Translations under genes and position numbers: made by a program
Notes under the pieces: generated by a model
Seen by the model: only the letters and a program-made list of their open reading frames with translations
Database searches by the model: none
Told to the model about the DNA's origin: nothing
DNA from: Cornus controversa
Lineage: Eukaryota; Streptophyta; Magnoliopsida; Cornales; Cornaceae
Assembly: GCA_026545225.1 (NCBI GenBank)
Contig: CM048849.1
Coordinates: forward strand, 10,775,541-10,839,540
Direction: 5' to 3'
Length of the DNA stretch: 64,000 bases
In this document: positions 11,132 to 23,720 of the stretch, piece after piece
How positions within the stretch are numbered: position 1 is the first letter of the stretch
Layout of the letters: each line of letters starts with the position of its first letter

Positions 11132-14100
11132 CACTACAACAATAATATGTATAGTGCTAACTTTCCTCTGAACTTTTTGTTACTTGTAGATACAATGAGA
11201 CCTATAAATGCTTTTTTTTTACTAACATGGTACTATAACCCACAATCTATATAAGATTGGCCTAGTTGTAGTGTGAATGAGGTTGATATTTACAATAGAA
11301 ATCCACATTATATATAGAGAGGTCAGATTTTCCATGCCTATATATAGTAGATAATATTGAGAGCATTCAAGTAGTGACCAAACCAGATTCCATAATATTC
11401 ATTTATCTATGAACTTTGGTTTCGGTTCGGAGGAAACAAATTAACATTAATATTTTTGTGTCTCAGATGACCAAATCAGATATTTGGCATAGTTATATAT
11501 AGTCATGAGAAATTAGTGCTACTAGGAATATATATACTAGTATACATACTGAGAAAAAAGGTCCTCTTTCTCAAGATATGTTATTGATTACATTGTCATG
11601 GATAAATCATGCTTGACTATCTCAAGTACAATTCACTATCTCGATCATTATGCTAAGTCTCAACTGCTACCATCAAATTCATTTTTCTATTGTTTTGATA
11701 AGTGTACTAACATTAAACTAATTTCTTTTTCTGACACTTATAAATTAAGATATTTTTAGAAGATTCATTGTTGAATTTTCTTCTAAAACAAATGAAAGTA
11801 GTAATAGTAATAGCAGTAGCTAGCAATAGTACAGTAAGAAATATATATATTTATATTGTACCAAAAAAAAAAGAGGAAATATAAAACTAGGCACAAATTA
11901 ACAAACATATATAATAATAGAGAAACATACATATATACATTAATGTATTTTTCTAACATTAATTGGTAGAACCATGCAGCCTAAATTTCATTATAAGCTT
12001 GAATATTAGAAAATGTGTGTAACTTCTAATAGATGGAGCTTCATATACATTTTGTGTGTGTATATTACTCTTTCACCATCTTGGGTAGTATGTATATTTC
12101 TAAATTAAAACTAAAGTTGTCAATAGCTTTTTTTACCTTTAACATTATAACTTGTTTCTTAAAGTATCTCCTATCAACTTTATAACTTTGTTTCTTAAAT
12201 TTGTGGCATCAACCTTTTTTTTTTAAGATTAAAAATCTTTGTGAATACAAAGTACTTAAAAATGAAATTATTTTGTAGCGGCTAAATGTACTAGTAATTA
12301 ATTCATACATGAATAACTGAGTTAATTTCTCAATAAACTCCAAGGTCATATATAATCATTTAGCAGTGTCATCAATTAATTCCCACCCAGAGCTGAATTG
12401 ATTAAATTCAGACCTTACACTAACCATACTAATAATAGCTTATAGCCAAAACTCCAATATCCATGACTCAATTACAATGAGTCAACTCGGTGATATCCCG
12501 AGTCAACTAATTAAATCACCTCAAACTATACATAACCACATAGTTCTAACTATAATAAAGAGGCAGTACTTAACATTGTACTTTCATAAAGTCCTTGCAG
12601 AGGGTTAATAATCCATTTTTGCCACTATTCATGAAAATTTAATACTATTTCTCTTTTTTCAGTAAGTATGAATCGACACTTGACAAAATTATAATTATAG
12701 TATTGCCTGTCCAAACTAGAATAAAAAAAACCCATAACATGAAAATAGATAGAAACAATCCTCACCAGCCTTTTCCTATGAGCCACAACTAGTCAAGTGA
12801 TACCCCTGCAAATATACCTCCTATAAGAAAGAGAACAAATGTATTCCCCAAGGCATTTTGCTCCAGTCCCTACAAAACCCAATTTTGTAGTCCAAAACTA
12901 ACCAAAAGAATTAGAAATTAGTATTACCTCAAAATGATAAACATTAACTAAAATAAAAGACTAAAATGAAGTTCTAAAAAATCCCCAAAAAGAAAATATA
13001 TAAAAATTAAATGACTTTCTGAATGTTTGCTCACATATTTGAAAAAAGATGCATCCAAATGTTTGTTCTCGTGCTAGAATGAGGGGTCATATTTAGCCTT
13101 GACATATTGTTGATGAGGACAACTTAACCTTCAGATTTGTGTTTGTATTATAATGAAAATATCTTTGCATCATCTTGGTATTGGTCATAGATTTGTGGAT
13201 TTTATCTTGAATTGAATTCACTTTGCTCTTATGTTATTTTCTTCAAACATGTGGTGGATAATTAAATTGTGATATTTGTTTTCAAGTACGTGAAGAGAAA
13301 GAAAAGGAGTACAATAAGAAAGAGACGGGATAGTTAAATTATGATATTTCAGCTTAATTCTGTTGAGATTGAGAAGAAATAGAATTTAATGACACATATA
13401 TACATAAACAGTTGTATAGATTTTTAGAGCCCTAATTAACAAAAAGAAGAATGGTATTTTACCTCAAGATTTGGCATTGAAGTTCATTGAATTAGCCTCT
13501 GCCCCAACTCAAATAGTAAAACTCAAATCACAAAAATCAAATGCAAAATCCTAAACACATCAGCAAAAGTATAAAAATTCACAAACTCAACCTAGCATCA
13601 TTTAGCAACTCATGATCCATTTAGAAACTTTTGAGACCAAATTAAAGTGCACACAAACACACGATGTCAAAAATATTGTTCAAAGTATTGGAACAATATT
13701 TACACAAAATATATATAAAAAAATAAACAAATATAAGATAGCTACCCTATTAGAGTTTATGTTTGAACTTTTTACTTCATCTACCTATAATAAACCCTAT
13801 AGCAGAATAAGGTTTATTTCAGAGTTTGAAAATTTTGCCTGAGAAAACTAAGAAGACAACTTGCGAGAGCATAATAAGGCTTCGCTAGAACCAATTTGAG
13901 TTCGCTAAACACAGATGAGCTTCATCAAAAAATTGTTCCGACTAGGGCTTCAATTATTATAGAGTGACCACAAAGAGATATGCGGATGTCGTGCGAGAGA
14001 TAATGGAACGATTGGAGAGAGAGAGAGTGGCATGCTTTGTGAAATTGACGAGAGAGATGAGGAATTGCATGAGGGAGAGAGAGCGAGGGTGTAGGGGGTG

Positions 14101-14269
14101 TTTGCAAAAATGAAAATATAGAGCGGGGTTTTTCTTTGGCCAAGGGCGCGAAATAAGTTTTGAAGTTTTTTTTTAGCGAAAATGAAATAACCCATTTATT
14201 GTGCAGCATATATTTTCTCGCCAAAATGAAGGGTCTGGCGTGAAATTTCCTGTTCAATAATTTTTAGGG
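11132..14269. other. AT-rich non-coding region, possibly the body of a CACTA element
   Basis: About 3.1 kb of AT-rich sequence with no recognisable protein domain. It begins at a CACTACAACAA sequence (11132) that could be the left terminus matching the CACTA right end at 14417. However, the subterminal TTAGTGACGG repeats expected at the left end are not seen, and the 3-bp flanks (AAT left, CTT right) do not match. Isolated ORFs such as 13612-13842 and 13925-14257 look accidental. Confidence 0.3.
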
Positions 14270-14417
14270 ATTTAGTGATGGTATTTTGTGTATTGTTACT
14301 AAAACTAAGGTTATTAGTGACGGTCCAAGTTCACCGTGTCCAAAAAAAAGGTTATTAGTGACGATTTTTTGGACTGTCCCTAAAGGACTGTTCCTTAAAA
14401 GCCTATTTCTTATAGTG
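14270..14417. mobile_element. Right terminus of a CACTA (En/Spm-like) DNA transposon
   Basis: The segment ends ...TTCTTATAGTG at 14417, so the opposite strand begins CACTATAAGAAATAGGC, a typical plant CACTA inverted-repeat start. Just inside are subterminal repeats TTTAGTGATGG, TTAGTGACGG and TTAGTGACG within about 100 bp, with 'ggactgtccctaaagg'. Tekay RNase H coding sequence starts immediately to the right. The left partner terminus is uncertain and no transposase was found. Confidence 0.55.
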
Positions 14418-14540
14418 CTTATGAGATTAATTACCCTACTCATGATTTGGAGTTAGCAGCTGTGGTTTTTGCCTTAAAGATTTGGAGGCATTACCTCTTG
14501 GGTGAGATTTTCAGGTTGTTCAGTGACCACAAGAGCTTGG
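14418..14540 (+). pseudogene. RNase H fragment of the Tekay element
   Basis: Reads [20 protein letters not shown] and then a conserved FSDHKSL, the standard Ty3 RNase H segment. It is cut on the left by the CACTA terminus and on the right by the Athila-like insertion. Coding similarity resumes after the insertion at 22023 with sequence matching 'ylf..nelNMRQ', followed by frame damage. Confidence 0.85.
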
Positions 14541-16000
14541 TGATCGGCGTTGAGTGTTACGCATTCTAGCCTCTTAACTTGTATATTTTATTCTTTTAGG
14601 AATATATTATTTTGTGATTTTACTTCGCTTTAGTGTTTTCTGTATTTTCAGGGCCTTAATGATTATTTCAGTTAAAACCATAATTTTGAGCTTTTAAAGA
14701 TGGCATGCAAGAGGGTTATATAAAGCCTAAATCAAATGGATCCATTCAACTCTTTATTTCAATTCAAATCAGCCCAAGGAAGAGGTACTGCCGAAGGGTA
14801 TTTTGGGCTGAAATTCAATTCTGCGTTTAATACAGTTTTAATCCCATTTTGGAAAACGGCCTGAAACTCTTATTTTCAAGTGTCAAATTGACTCAATTCT
14901 CGTGTTAGTTGAACGAAATTCAATTATGGACACTTTTGTATTTCACATAAATTTTTTGAATCGGACTTCTTTTGGGTCAAACTTTGGGCCGAAAGTCAGC
15001 AGAAAAATCCACCTGATTAGGGGCTGCGGGAAACCCTAATTGTCTCCTAATTAGGTGGGGACTCTTCATATTCTCTTGGCTATTAAAAATGACGAATTGG
15101 GGCTGTATTAAGGAGGCTTGGCAGCTGCTTTGAAGAGCTTTTGGTGTGGAGAATCATTGGAGAATAAGGTGTATTAATACTTCCATGGAGATGATGTCTT
15201 CTTCCTCAACCGTTGAAGCTTCTTCTTCTACCATGAGCGGCTAGTTCAGCCACCAGGGTTTTGATGTAGCCCTAACTAAACATCACTAGTTTGATTGTTC
15301 TAATTATTGAGAATTTTTATATTCATTCATAGATTGTGTGATTTAGAGGATTCTTCTTATAGAATTAAGTAATAAAAGTCTTATAAATTCAGTTTCAATG
15401 ATTTCTTATCTTGTCTTAGATACTTGATTGTTGTTATTAAACTCGTCTCTCTTATTTTATGTGATTATGAGAGTGATTATTACACAATGGTTTTCACTGA
15501 ATATATCATTAAAAGCCTTGATGGATTATGCCTAGAGAAGATGAACCATACTGCACCCTAGATTAGAGTAGTTAGGTAGATGACCTATGCCAATCGAAGA
15601 TATTCCATGACTTAGCCTTAATCATATGTTATCTTCTTGACGGATGAAGGTGAGCTTGCAGGCACCGACACCACTTATGCATGATATGATTCTCCATAAT
15701 TAGTTCAATTAGCCATTGATTATGAAGTTAGTGGTGAAATCAATAACCCTAGATTTATCTTATATTCTCTACACTCGTTAGTTTTTTTTTGCTTTTGTTC
15801 AATTGCTTCATTAGTTAATTTAGAATTAAAAATCAGAATTCTTTTCTTTTAAATTTAATTAGAATTAGTCCTAACAATTCAACTCAATCAGACCACAGTC
15901 CTTAGGGTTCGACACCCCTTTCGATAGCCCTATTCTGCAAGGAATTCGTTCTATTGCGAAGTGTGGTAATTTTAATTGAGACACACTCACACACGAATCA
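14541..16000 (+). repeat. 5' LTR of the Athila-like element
   Basis: 1460 bp, TGATCGGCG...ACGAATCA, aligned along its whole length with 20549-22022. No coding potential. Confidence 0.92.
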
Positions 16001-16005
16001 ATTTT

Positions 16006-16023
16006 TGGCGCCGTTGTCGGGGA
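16006..16023 (+). promoter_or_regulatory. Primer binding site, tRNA-Asp type
   Basis: TGGCGCCGTTGTCGGGGA lies five bases past the LTR end. It matches the complement of the plant tRNA-Asp 3' end with one difference (T for C). This PBS type is standard in Athila elements. Confidence 0.88.
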
Positions 16024-16260
16024 CTGTCTATTTGATTGTTTGGGTTTTTAGAGTTAGTTCTAATTGAATTTTTAGTTTAGGAATTTTTTTTATTTTTTAT
16101 TTGTTTATATGTTGCTTTTATTTTGTTTTATTTTATTTTTTTAGTACTAATTTGTTTTGTTTTATTTTTTTTAGTTTAGAATTTTTATTTTTGCTACTAA
16201 TCTAATTTATTTTTATTTTTATTTTTCTGGTACTTCAATCACCATACCATTGAGCAAGAG

Positions 16261-17990
16261 GAAGAGATTATTGACTTCATGGATGGTATGCGTGGTAATA
16301 GTGAGGACAACAATATTGTGACTAATGCTATTGTGGAGAGGGCGAGATTGCTCAGAGACTACTTTGTCCTAGAGACTTACAATTCGCGAGCTGAATTTCA
16401 ATTGCCTAATGTCACTGCACAAAATTATGAGATCAAGCCCAGTTTTATTCAGATGCTACCATCTTATTTTGGGCTGACTCATGAGGATCTGTACAAGCAC
16501 TTAGATGATTTCATAGAAGTTTGCTCATTAACGAAAATTCATAACTTCTCAGAAGATGCTTTTTGGATGTGACTCTTTCCATTCTCTCTGAAGGAAAAGC
16601 CCAAGTATTGGTTTAGATCTCTACCGGCGAGTTCTATCACTACATGGACTCAAATGCAAAATGAGTTTTTGAAGAAATATTTTCCTATAGGGAGGACCAA
16701 TCAATTCAGACGAGCTATCACTGGTTTCTATCAATTTGAGGGGGAACAATTCTATGAGACATGGGAGAAATTCAAGGACCTTCTTAGGAACTGTCCTCAT
16801 CATCAAGTTCCAATGTGGTAGTTAGTGCAGTGTTTCTATGAGGGGCTGACAGAAGGTAACAGATAGATGGTGGATGCATCATGTGGGGGCACTTTTATGT
16901 TAAAAAGTGAAGATGAAGCCTGGACTTTGTTTGAGAATCTCAGTGACAATTCTTTGCAACATGTGTCCTCATCTCATTTGAGCAGGCCATCCAATACAAG
17001 GAAGGTTGATAGTATTTTTGAGAGTGGTTCTACAGATGCTATGTCTACCATTGTGGATGTTGTGGCATAGAGAGTGGTGCAACTCATGGCGGTTGGTCAA
17101 GTGCCTCATCAATATTCATACCCTCCTATTTTTGAGCCATGTGCTTTTTGCTCGAGTCTTATGCATCATGTAAATAATTGTCCTTCACTTGGGCAGTTTT
17201 TCGATCTTCCACAAGAGCAAGGGGCAGCAATTCAGCCCACTTTTTAGCCTCAGAACTATATGCCTTCACATTCATAACAAGAACAAGTTCCTATGGCACA
17301 AAGAATTTCTACTATTGAAGACAAGATGACAATTGTCCTAGCAAAACTTGAGAAGCTTGACTCTATTGTAGAGACATTACAAGCTACTACAGCAACAGTT
17401 TAATCCACTACTCAACTGGTTCATTCTCACTCTTAATCAATTGCCAAACTGGAATCTCAGTTTGGACAACTTGTTAAGGCCTTAAGTAAAAGAGAAGAGG
17501 GAAAGCTACCAAGTCAACCAGTTGCTAACCCAAGAGGGGTTCATGTCCTCGACAATATTTCTTCTTTGAGCAACCCATACCATGAACAAGTTCAAGCCAC
17601 CACCACTTTTAAAAGTGGAGAAAAAATTGACAAAAAGGTGGGGGAGAAGGAAGAAGAAGAAGAGGTGACAAAGACTCCTAGGGTTGAAATTTCTTATGAT
17701 CCCAAGGTGAACTTGAATATTTTTAATGCCACTCAAAATTCTCCAAATGAGAGTGATTATTTCTTCATGGATATCTTTGATGATTATGTGGAAGAAGTTG
17801 ATCCGGTTGCTCTATCTCAAGATGTTGAGAAGTCCATTGCAAGGGTGAATGATTTACTTGATGTAGTGACCATGAAAAATACTCCACCTTGGAGGATTCC
17901 AATTAAACCATTGCCTATTCTTTCTAGCACTCCTCCAATGCCATCATTGGAGTCTTTTCCAAGGTTTAAATTGAATTCAAGGTAAGGGAA
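16261..17990 (+). pseudogene. gag-like ORF of the Athila-like element, broken
   Basis: Starts near ATG 16279 and reads as an Athila/Tat-type gag: FIQMLPSYFGLTHEDLYKHL, then LFPFSLKEKPKYWFRSLP, ITTWTQMQNEFLKKYFP and ETWEKFKDLLRNCPHH. A zinc-knuckle-like CAFCSSLMHHVNNC (CX2CX4HX4C, about 17147-17188) follows. The 17566-17985 frame is acidic and Pro-rich and ends in a segment like the linker before Athila RT. Stops interrupt at about 16570, 16819, 16864, 17068, 17248 and 17401. Beyond about 18110 homology ends where protease/RT should follow, showing a large internal deletion. Its role would have been packaging of element RNA. Confidence 0.8.
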
Positions 17991-18109
17991 TGTATATTTA
18001 GAAGCCAATGAGACCATTCCGATTACTTTGAGTTCGGTACAAAGAAGTGAGGATCATATGAGGGGGACGATGTTAAATCTCCTCAAGAGATGTGGCATTG
18101 GGTGAACTT

Positions 18110-20548
18110 TCAATTCAAGTCGATGACTGTCGCCTACGGACATTAAATTGTATGATTTGTATGTATTTCTATCCTTTAATTTCTTTAGTTTTCTTTTATT
18201 TTTATTTTTATTTTTTAGTTTATGTTTTTCTTTATTTTTTTTTCCATGATTAGTTGTGTTTTAATGTGTTTTCTTTGAGTTTTTGATGTATAAATTGCTT
18301 CCGGGGGATGTCAAGAGGTGTACTAAGGTATTCAGACTCAAAATAGGTGAAAAAGAGAGGTCTCGGTCGACCTTGGGCGATCACTAGTTCATTTTTTCTC
18401 TTTTCGATCGACCTTGGGCGATAGAGGCCCGAAGAGCACCCAGCAGGGGGATCGATCGCCCCTTTTGAAGCGGGATCGATCGCCCCCATCTTTTCTCTTA
18501 ATGGGGATGTAACTAGCTGGGCGATCGATAGCCCAGCCCTTGGGGGATCGATTGCCCATGATAAAAAGGGGGCTGCTCATTTTTTTTATTGTCTATACAA
18601 ACTCTCTTCAAGCTTCATTACTCCCACTCAAAAATTGCATGCTTTGGGACTCTCCTACATCAACCAACATTCTAAAATTTCTACTTGATGATTACATTGA
18701 TTGAAGAGTGTCCATGATCATCATCATCAACATTAAATCCAACTTGTTCATATCAAACTCTCATTGAAGCACCAACTTTCTCAAGTTCTTCTTCAAAAGA
18801 GGTGTGGTTTATTTTTGCAAAATTGGTTGGATTTCTTTGAGGGGTTTTGATGTACAAGTTTGGGGGAGGACATTGCGCATTGGTTGTGGACCATTTGGTT
18901 GATTTTGATGCTCCATTCCGGCCATAACCTAGAAGCTTCGACACCACATTCTCCTTGATTTTTTTTGGAGGTAACTATCTTTTGTATTTTTAGTTTTATT
19001 TTTATTTTTCTTTTCTTTATTTTATTTTCAAATTGTTTTTTTTATTCGGTTTCAAAAAAATAAAAAAATAAAAATTCTATTTCATATTTATTTTCACCCA
19101 TATTATTTCACTTGGTCTTTGGGGTATAGTGGTTTGTTTTGACAGGTTGTAACATCTAAGTTTGGGGGTGTGCTTGCATTGCCTTCATCCAAGTTGGTGT
19201 GCTATATGCCACTACTCCATGATCCGGGTATTATCGCTCTTACTCTTCTCTATGCTTTGATTGGGTGTACATTGGGGACAATGTACAGTTTAAGTTTGGG
19301 GGTGAGGTGATGCCTTATTTTTGTGCTTTATTGTATATAGGGAGAAATTTTTATAAAATTCTTCTTGTTTTAGGATTTTTGTTTATTTTATTTTCTTAGT
19401 TTGTTTATTTTATTTTTTTTTGTTTTGTTTTTAGATAGAATGTTTTGACATTATTCAAGTGATTAATACCTTATGTAGGTGCTCAACTTGCAATTTTTGA
19501 GTATGTTTTAAATTTTTGAAAACTGTGGTTTAAATTATGTGGTTGTGATCATGGTTTGCATTGATATGCTTTGAGGTAATTGATTTTAGTTTCCTCACAT
19601 GCACAAACACACTAGTATAATCTTGTAGAGTATAAACTTTGGCTCTGAGTTATTATGTTACATATGCTTGATATTAATTAGTATCTCTTGAGAATGAGTA
19701 TCAATGATGTGTTTTACTTGACTTCAATGAAAAAAAAAAGAAAAAAAAGAAATATATGTTAAATAACAAATCAATTTGATCATTTTCATGAGTAACCGGA
19801 CCTCTATGCCTTAGGAAGCACGGAGTGTTCGCGTCAAAAGTGAAAGGGTGAGAAAAGATGAGCATTGGTTGTCTTGATTTGTAGCCTGAATAATTCGAGT
19901 AATTAGGTTCTTCGGGGTGTCTTAAAGCCTAGTGCCCTAAAGCCATCTGGTTTGGGAGTCACTGACTGAAAACTTGCTACATGGATCTTCAGAAAGCTTA
20001 ATAGATCAAGACATTGCACAACCAATAAAGCAATGAAAAAAAAAGAGTCATGTATTCATGTTTGGAAGTATGATTTCAATAAGGGAAGCTAGTGAGTTGA
20101 AGGGGTATGTGCTTTAATATATTCGGAGCTAGGTTATGCTACATGAGAGGACTGCTAGTTCACTTTACATGAGGGAGCTAGAGTTAGTTGCTTTGAGATA
20201 TGTTAATGTGAATTATGTATGGGGACCATTGCTTTGAATTATAGAATTTGAAATTTTGAAATTATTTTTGAATGCAAGTTTGTAACTATATATTGTAATC
20301 TTCTTCATGAATTAATGTTGAAACAGAATTTTGAATCTTTGTGGGTAACATTTCTGGAAACCCTCACGAGACTATACTCGTCCACTAGGGGGAATCTAGG
20401 GGTTTAAAGGTTTGTTGCATATGCTAAATGCTATCGTTTTTCCCACGAAAGTAGAGTTGGGTAGTTTAGTTAGTGTTTATTAGTTTCTTTGTTTTAGTTT
20501 TATTTTATTCTATTGCTAAGGGACTAACAATATGTAAGTTTGGGGGTG
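18110..20548 (+). other. Non-coding 3' interior of the Athila-like element with GATCGATC cluster and PPT-like copies
   Basis: No domain found. At 18360-18560 a cluster of GGGCGATC / GATCGATCGCCC motifs stands out in otherwise AT-rich DNA. The polypurine phrase 'aagtttgggggtg' or a close variant occurs four times, near 18857, 19158, 19292 and finally 20536, the last being the true PPT next to the 3' LTR. Poly-T and poly-A stretches fill the rest. Confidence 0.7.
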
Positions 20549-22022
20549 TGATCGGCGTTGAATGTTATGCATTCTAGCCTCTTAACTTATGTATTTTATT
20601 CTCTTAGTGATAAATTATTTTGTTATTTTATTTCATTTTAGTATTTTCTGTATTTTTAGGACCTTAATGATTATTTCAGTTAAAACCATGATTTTGAGCT
20701 TTTAAAGATGACATACAAGAGGGTTATATGAAGCCTACATCAAATGGATCCATTCAACTCTTTATTTCAATTCAAATCAGCCCAAGGAAGAGGTCAAAGA
20801 GAATTATAATTGCCGAAGGGTATTTTGGGCTGAAATCCAATTCTGCGTTTAATACAGTTTTGATCCCATTTTGGAAAACGGCCTGAAACTCTTATTTCTG
20901 AGCGTCAAATTGACTCAATTCTCAAGCTGGTTAAAGAAAATTCAATTATGGACACTTTTGTATTTCACGTAAATTTTATGAATTGGACTTCTTCTGGGTC
21001 AAACTTTGGGCTGAAAGTCAGCAGAAAAACCCACCTGATTAAGGGCTGCGGGAAACCCTAATTGTCTCCTAATTAGGTGGGGACTCTTCATATTCTCTTG
21101 GCTATTAAAAATGAAGAATTGGGACTGTATTGAGGAGGCTTGACAGCCGCTTTGAAGAGCTTTTAGAGTGGAGAATCATTGGAGAACAAGGCGTATTAAT
21201 ACTTCCATGGAGATGATGTCTTCCTCCTCAACCGTTGAAACTTCTTCTTCTACCATGAGCGGCTAGTTCAGCCACCAGGGTTTTGATGTAGCCCTAACTA
21301 AACATCACTAGTTTGATTGTTCTAATTATTGGAGATTTTTGTATTCATTCATAGATTGTGTGATTTAGAAGATTCTTCTTATAGAATTGAGCAATAAAAG
21401 TCTTATAAATTTAGTTTCAATAATTTCTTATCTTGTCTTAGATAATTGATTGTTGTTATTGAACTCGTCTCTCTTATTTTATGTGATTATGAGAGTGATT
21501 ATTACATAATGGTTTTCAGTGAATATATCATTAAAAGCCTTGATGGATTATGCCTAGAGAAGATGAACCATATTGCACCCTAGATTAGAGTAGTTAGGCA
21601 GATGGCGCATACCAATCGAAGATAGTTCATGACTTAGCCTTAATCATATGCTATCTTCTTGACGGATGAAAGTGAGCTTGTAGGCACCGACACCACTTAT
21701 GCATGATATGATTCCCCATAGTTAGTTCAATTAGCCATTGATTGTGAAGTTAGTGGTGAAATCAATAACCCTAGATTTATCTTATATTCTCTACACTCGT
21801 TAGTTTTTTTTTGCTTTTGTTCAATTGCTTCATTAGTTAATTTAGAATTAAAAATCAGAATTCTTTTTTTTAAAATTTAATTAGAATTAGTCCTAACAAT
21901 TCAACTCAATCAGACCACAGTCGCTGAGGTTCGACACCCCTTTCGATAGCCTAATTCTGCAAGAAATTCGTTCTATTGCGAAGTGTGGTAATTTTAATTG
22001 AGACACACTCAAACACGAATCA
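20549..22022 (+). repeat. 3' LTR of the Athila-like element
   Basis: 1474 bp, begins TGATCGGCG directly after the PPT 'taagtttgggggtg' and ends ACGAATCA before TSD CTTGG. It carries a short insertion relative to the 5' LTR near 20795. Confidence 0.92.
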
Positions 22023-23693
22023 CTTGGAATATCTATTCTCATAGAATGAGCTGAATATGAGACAACACATGTGGTTTATATCAGTACCACCAATAGAAAG
22101 CGAATGTATTAGCTGATGCACTTAGTCGCCAATCCTATGCTAGTCTTTCTGCCCTATTTGAAGCAGAGTGGAATGACTTGAACAACATTGATGCTTTAGA
22201 TGATGCTTTGGTAACATGTGTAGTGGTTACACCTGCTACCATTTGGAGAGTAATTATAGATCAACTTACTGACCAGCAGTGCATAGAGAGAGTGGCTGAC
22301 CTGAAATCTGGAGAGATATCATTCTATACAGTGAGTATAGATGGAGAATTGAGGTACAAGGGGCGGTTAGTTGTTCCTCCCAAGGATGATTTGAGGAGGG
22401 CAGTGATGAGTGAGGCTCATAGTTTGTAATTTTCGGTATACCTAGGTGGGGAAAAAATGTACCAAGACATGAATCATCAATTTTGGTGGGCAGGCATGAA
22501 GAGGGACATTGCTTTATTTGCTTCTAAGTGTAGCACTTGTCAAATGATTAAGATTGATCACCAGAGACCGTTGGGATCTTTGCAGCCACTACCTGTACCG
22601 GAGTGAAAATGGGAGAGCATTTCTATGGATTTCATTATGGGACTTCCCACCTCACAGCGGAATCATGATGCTATTTGGGTTATAGTGGACAGGTTGACAA
22701 AATCAGTTCATTTCTTGGTAGTTTGCTCGAGTTACACCTTAGACCAATACACGAAGCTTTACATTGCAGAGATAGTAAAGCTCCATGACGTACCTTTGTC
22801 CATTATATTGGATAGAGATCCGAACTTTGTTTCAGGATTTTGGGAGAGTTTTTAGAATGCTATAGGTACAGCTCTGCATCTCAGTACAACCTATCATCCT
22901 CAGACCAATGGTTAGACTGAGAGGGTAAATCAAATTTTGGAGGATATGTTATGAGCATGTGTACCGACTTCAAAGATAATTGGGAGAGTTTCTTGTCACT
23001 CGTTGAATTTGCTTATAACAACAGTTATCAAAAGAATATTGGTATGACACCATTTGAGGCTCTATATGGGCGCCCATGTAGGTCGCCTGTATGCTGGTTG
23101 GTGGTTAGAGAGAATAGATTCTTGGATCCTGAATTCATTAAGGACACATCTGAGAAAATCGCTCTTATTAGAGACCATATGCGGACTGGTCAGAGTAAGC
23201 AGAAGAGTTTTGCTGATCGGATAACTCGAGCACTAGAGTTCAAGGTAGGGGATTAGATTTTACTCAAAGTTTCTCCTATGAAGGGAGTAATGCAGTTTGG
23301 GAAAAAAGGAAAGTTATCGCCTCATTTTGTAGGTCCTTTCATGATTACTGAAAGGATTGGGGGCAGTAGCGTATAGATTGGTGTTACAAGACACAATGCA
23401 CAGGGTGCATAATGTCTTTCATGTGTCCATGTTGCAAAAATTTCTTAGGAATGAGGATACCTATCAGCACATTGAAATTGGAGAGATTGAGTTGCAGCCA
23501 GATGCAACATATATGGAGCAACCTTACTGTATTATTGACCATAGGAATCAGGTCCTTAATTCCAAGACTATTCCTTTATTTCGGGTTCAGTGGAGCCACC
23601 ACAATGAGGTGGAGTCTACTTGAAAAAGGGAGGATGAAATAAAGGCAAAATATCCAGAACTTTTTATTTTAGGTATGAGGTGAATTCCGATGA
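22023..23693 (+). pseudogene. Tekay integrase with chromodomain, broken
   Basis: After an RNase H tail, integrase shows a zinc finger whose second His is lost (VYLGG where the family has VHPGG), then CSTCQMIK. The core has SMDFIMGLPTS, ILDRDPNF and a YHPQTNG-x-TERVNQ box that keeps the catalytic Glu. The C-terminal part has [30 protein letters not shown] and the GPF/Y-like HFVGPFMI. A frameshift near 23365 leads into a chromodomain (QVLNSKTIPLFRVQWSHHNE ... KYPELF). Stops lie at about 22429, 22604, 22853, 22915, 22951 and 23254; nearly all fall at expected Trp, Arg or Gln positions. The chromodomain would have steered integration into heterochromatin. Confidence 0.9.
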
Positions 23694-23707
23694 TGGAATA
23701 CCTCTTT

Positions 23708-23720
23708 TTAGGGGAGAAAA
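23708..23720 (+). promoter_or_regulatory. Polypurine tract of the Tekay element
   Basis: A purine run ending 'aggggagaaaa' lies immediately before the LTR start TGTAATACCC, the position expected for plus-strand priming. Confidence 0.75.

Larger units (their letters stand above)
14541..22022 (+). mobile_element. Complete but pol-less Athila-like Ty3 element, 7.48 kb
   Basis: Two LTRs (14541-16000 and 20549-22022) begin TGATCGGCGTTG and end ACACGAATCA. They are flanked by a perfect 5-bp TSD CTTGG at 14536-14540 and 22023-22027. A PBS complementary to plant tRNA-Asp follows the 5' LTR, and a PPT 'aagtttgggggtg' precedes the 3' LTR. The interior encodes a gag-like protein and a short pol linker but no RT, RNase H or integrase, so the element is non-autonomous and must have used enzymes supplied in trans. 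The LTRs differ at many positions and by a small indel near 20795, so it is not recent, but it is younger than its Tekay host. Confidence 0.9.

Noticed and set aside
13925..14257. 110-codon minus-strand frame
   Set aside because: Ser/Leu-rich from GAGAGA-type repeats and adjacent to the CACTA end; no domain.
11132..14417. Complete CACTA element spanning 11132-14417
   Set aside because: The left end lacks the subterminal repeats and the flanking trinucleotides differ (AAT versus CTT); only the right terminus is claimed.
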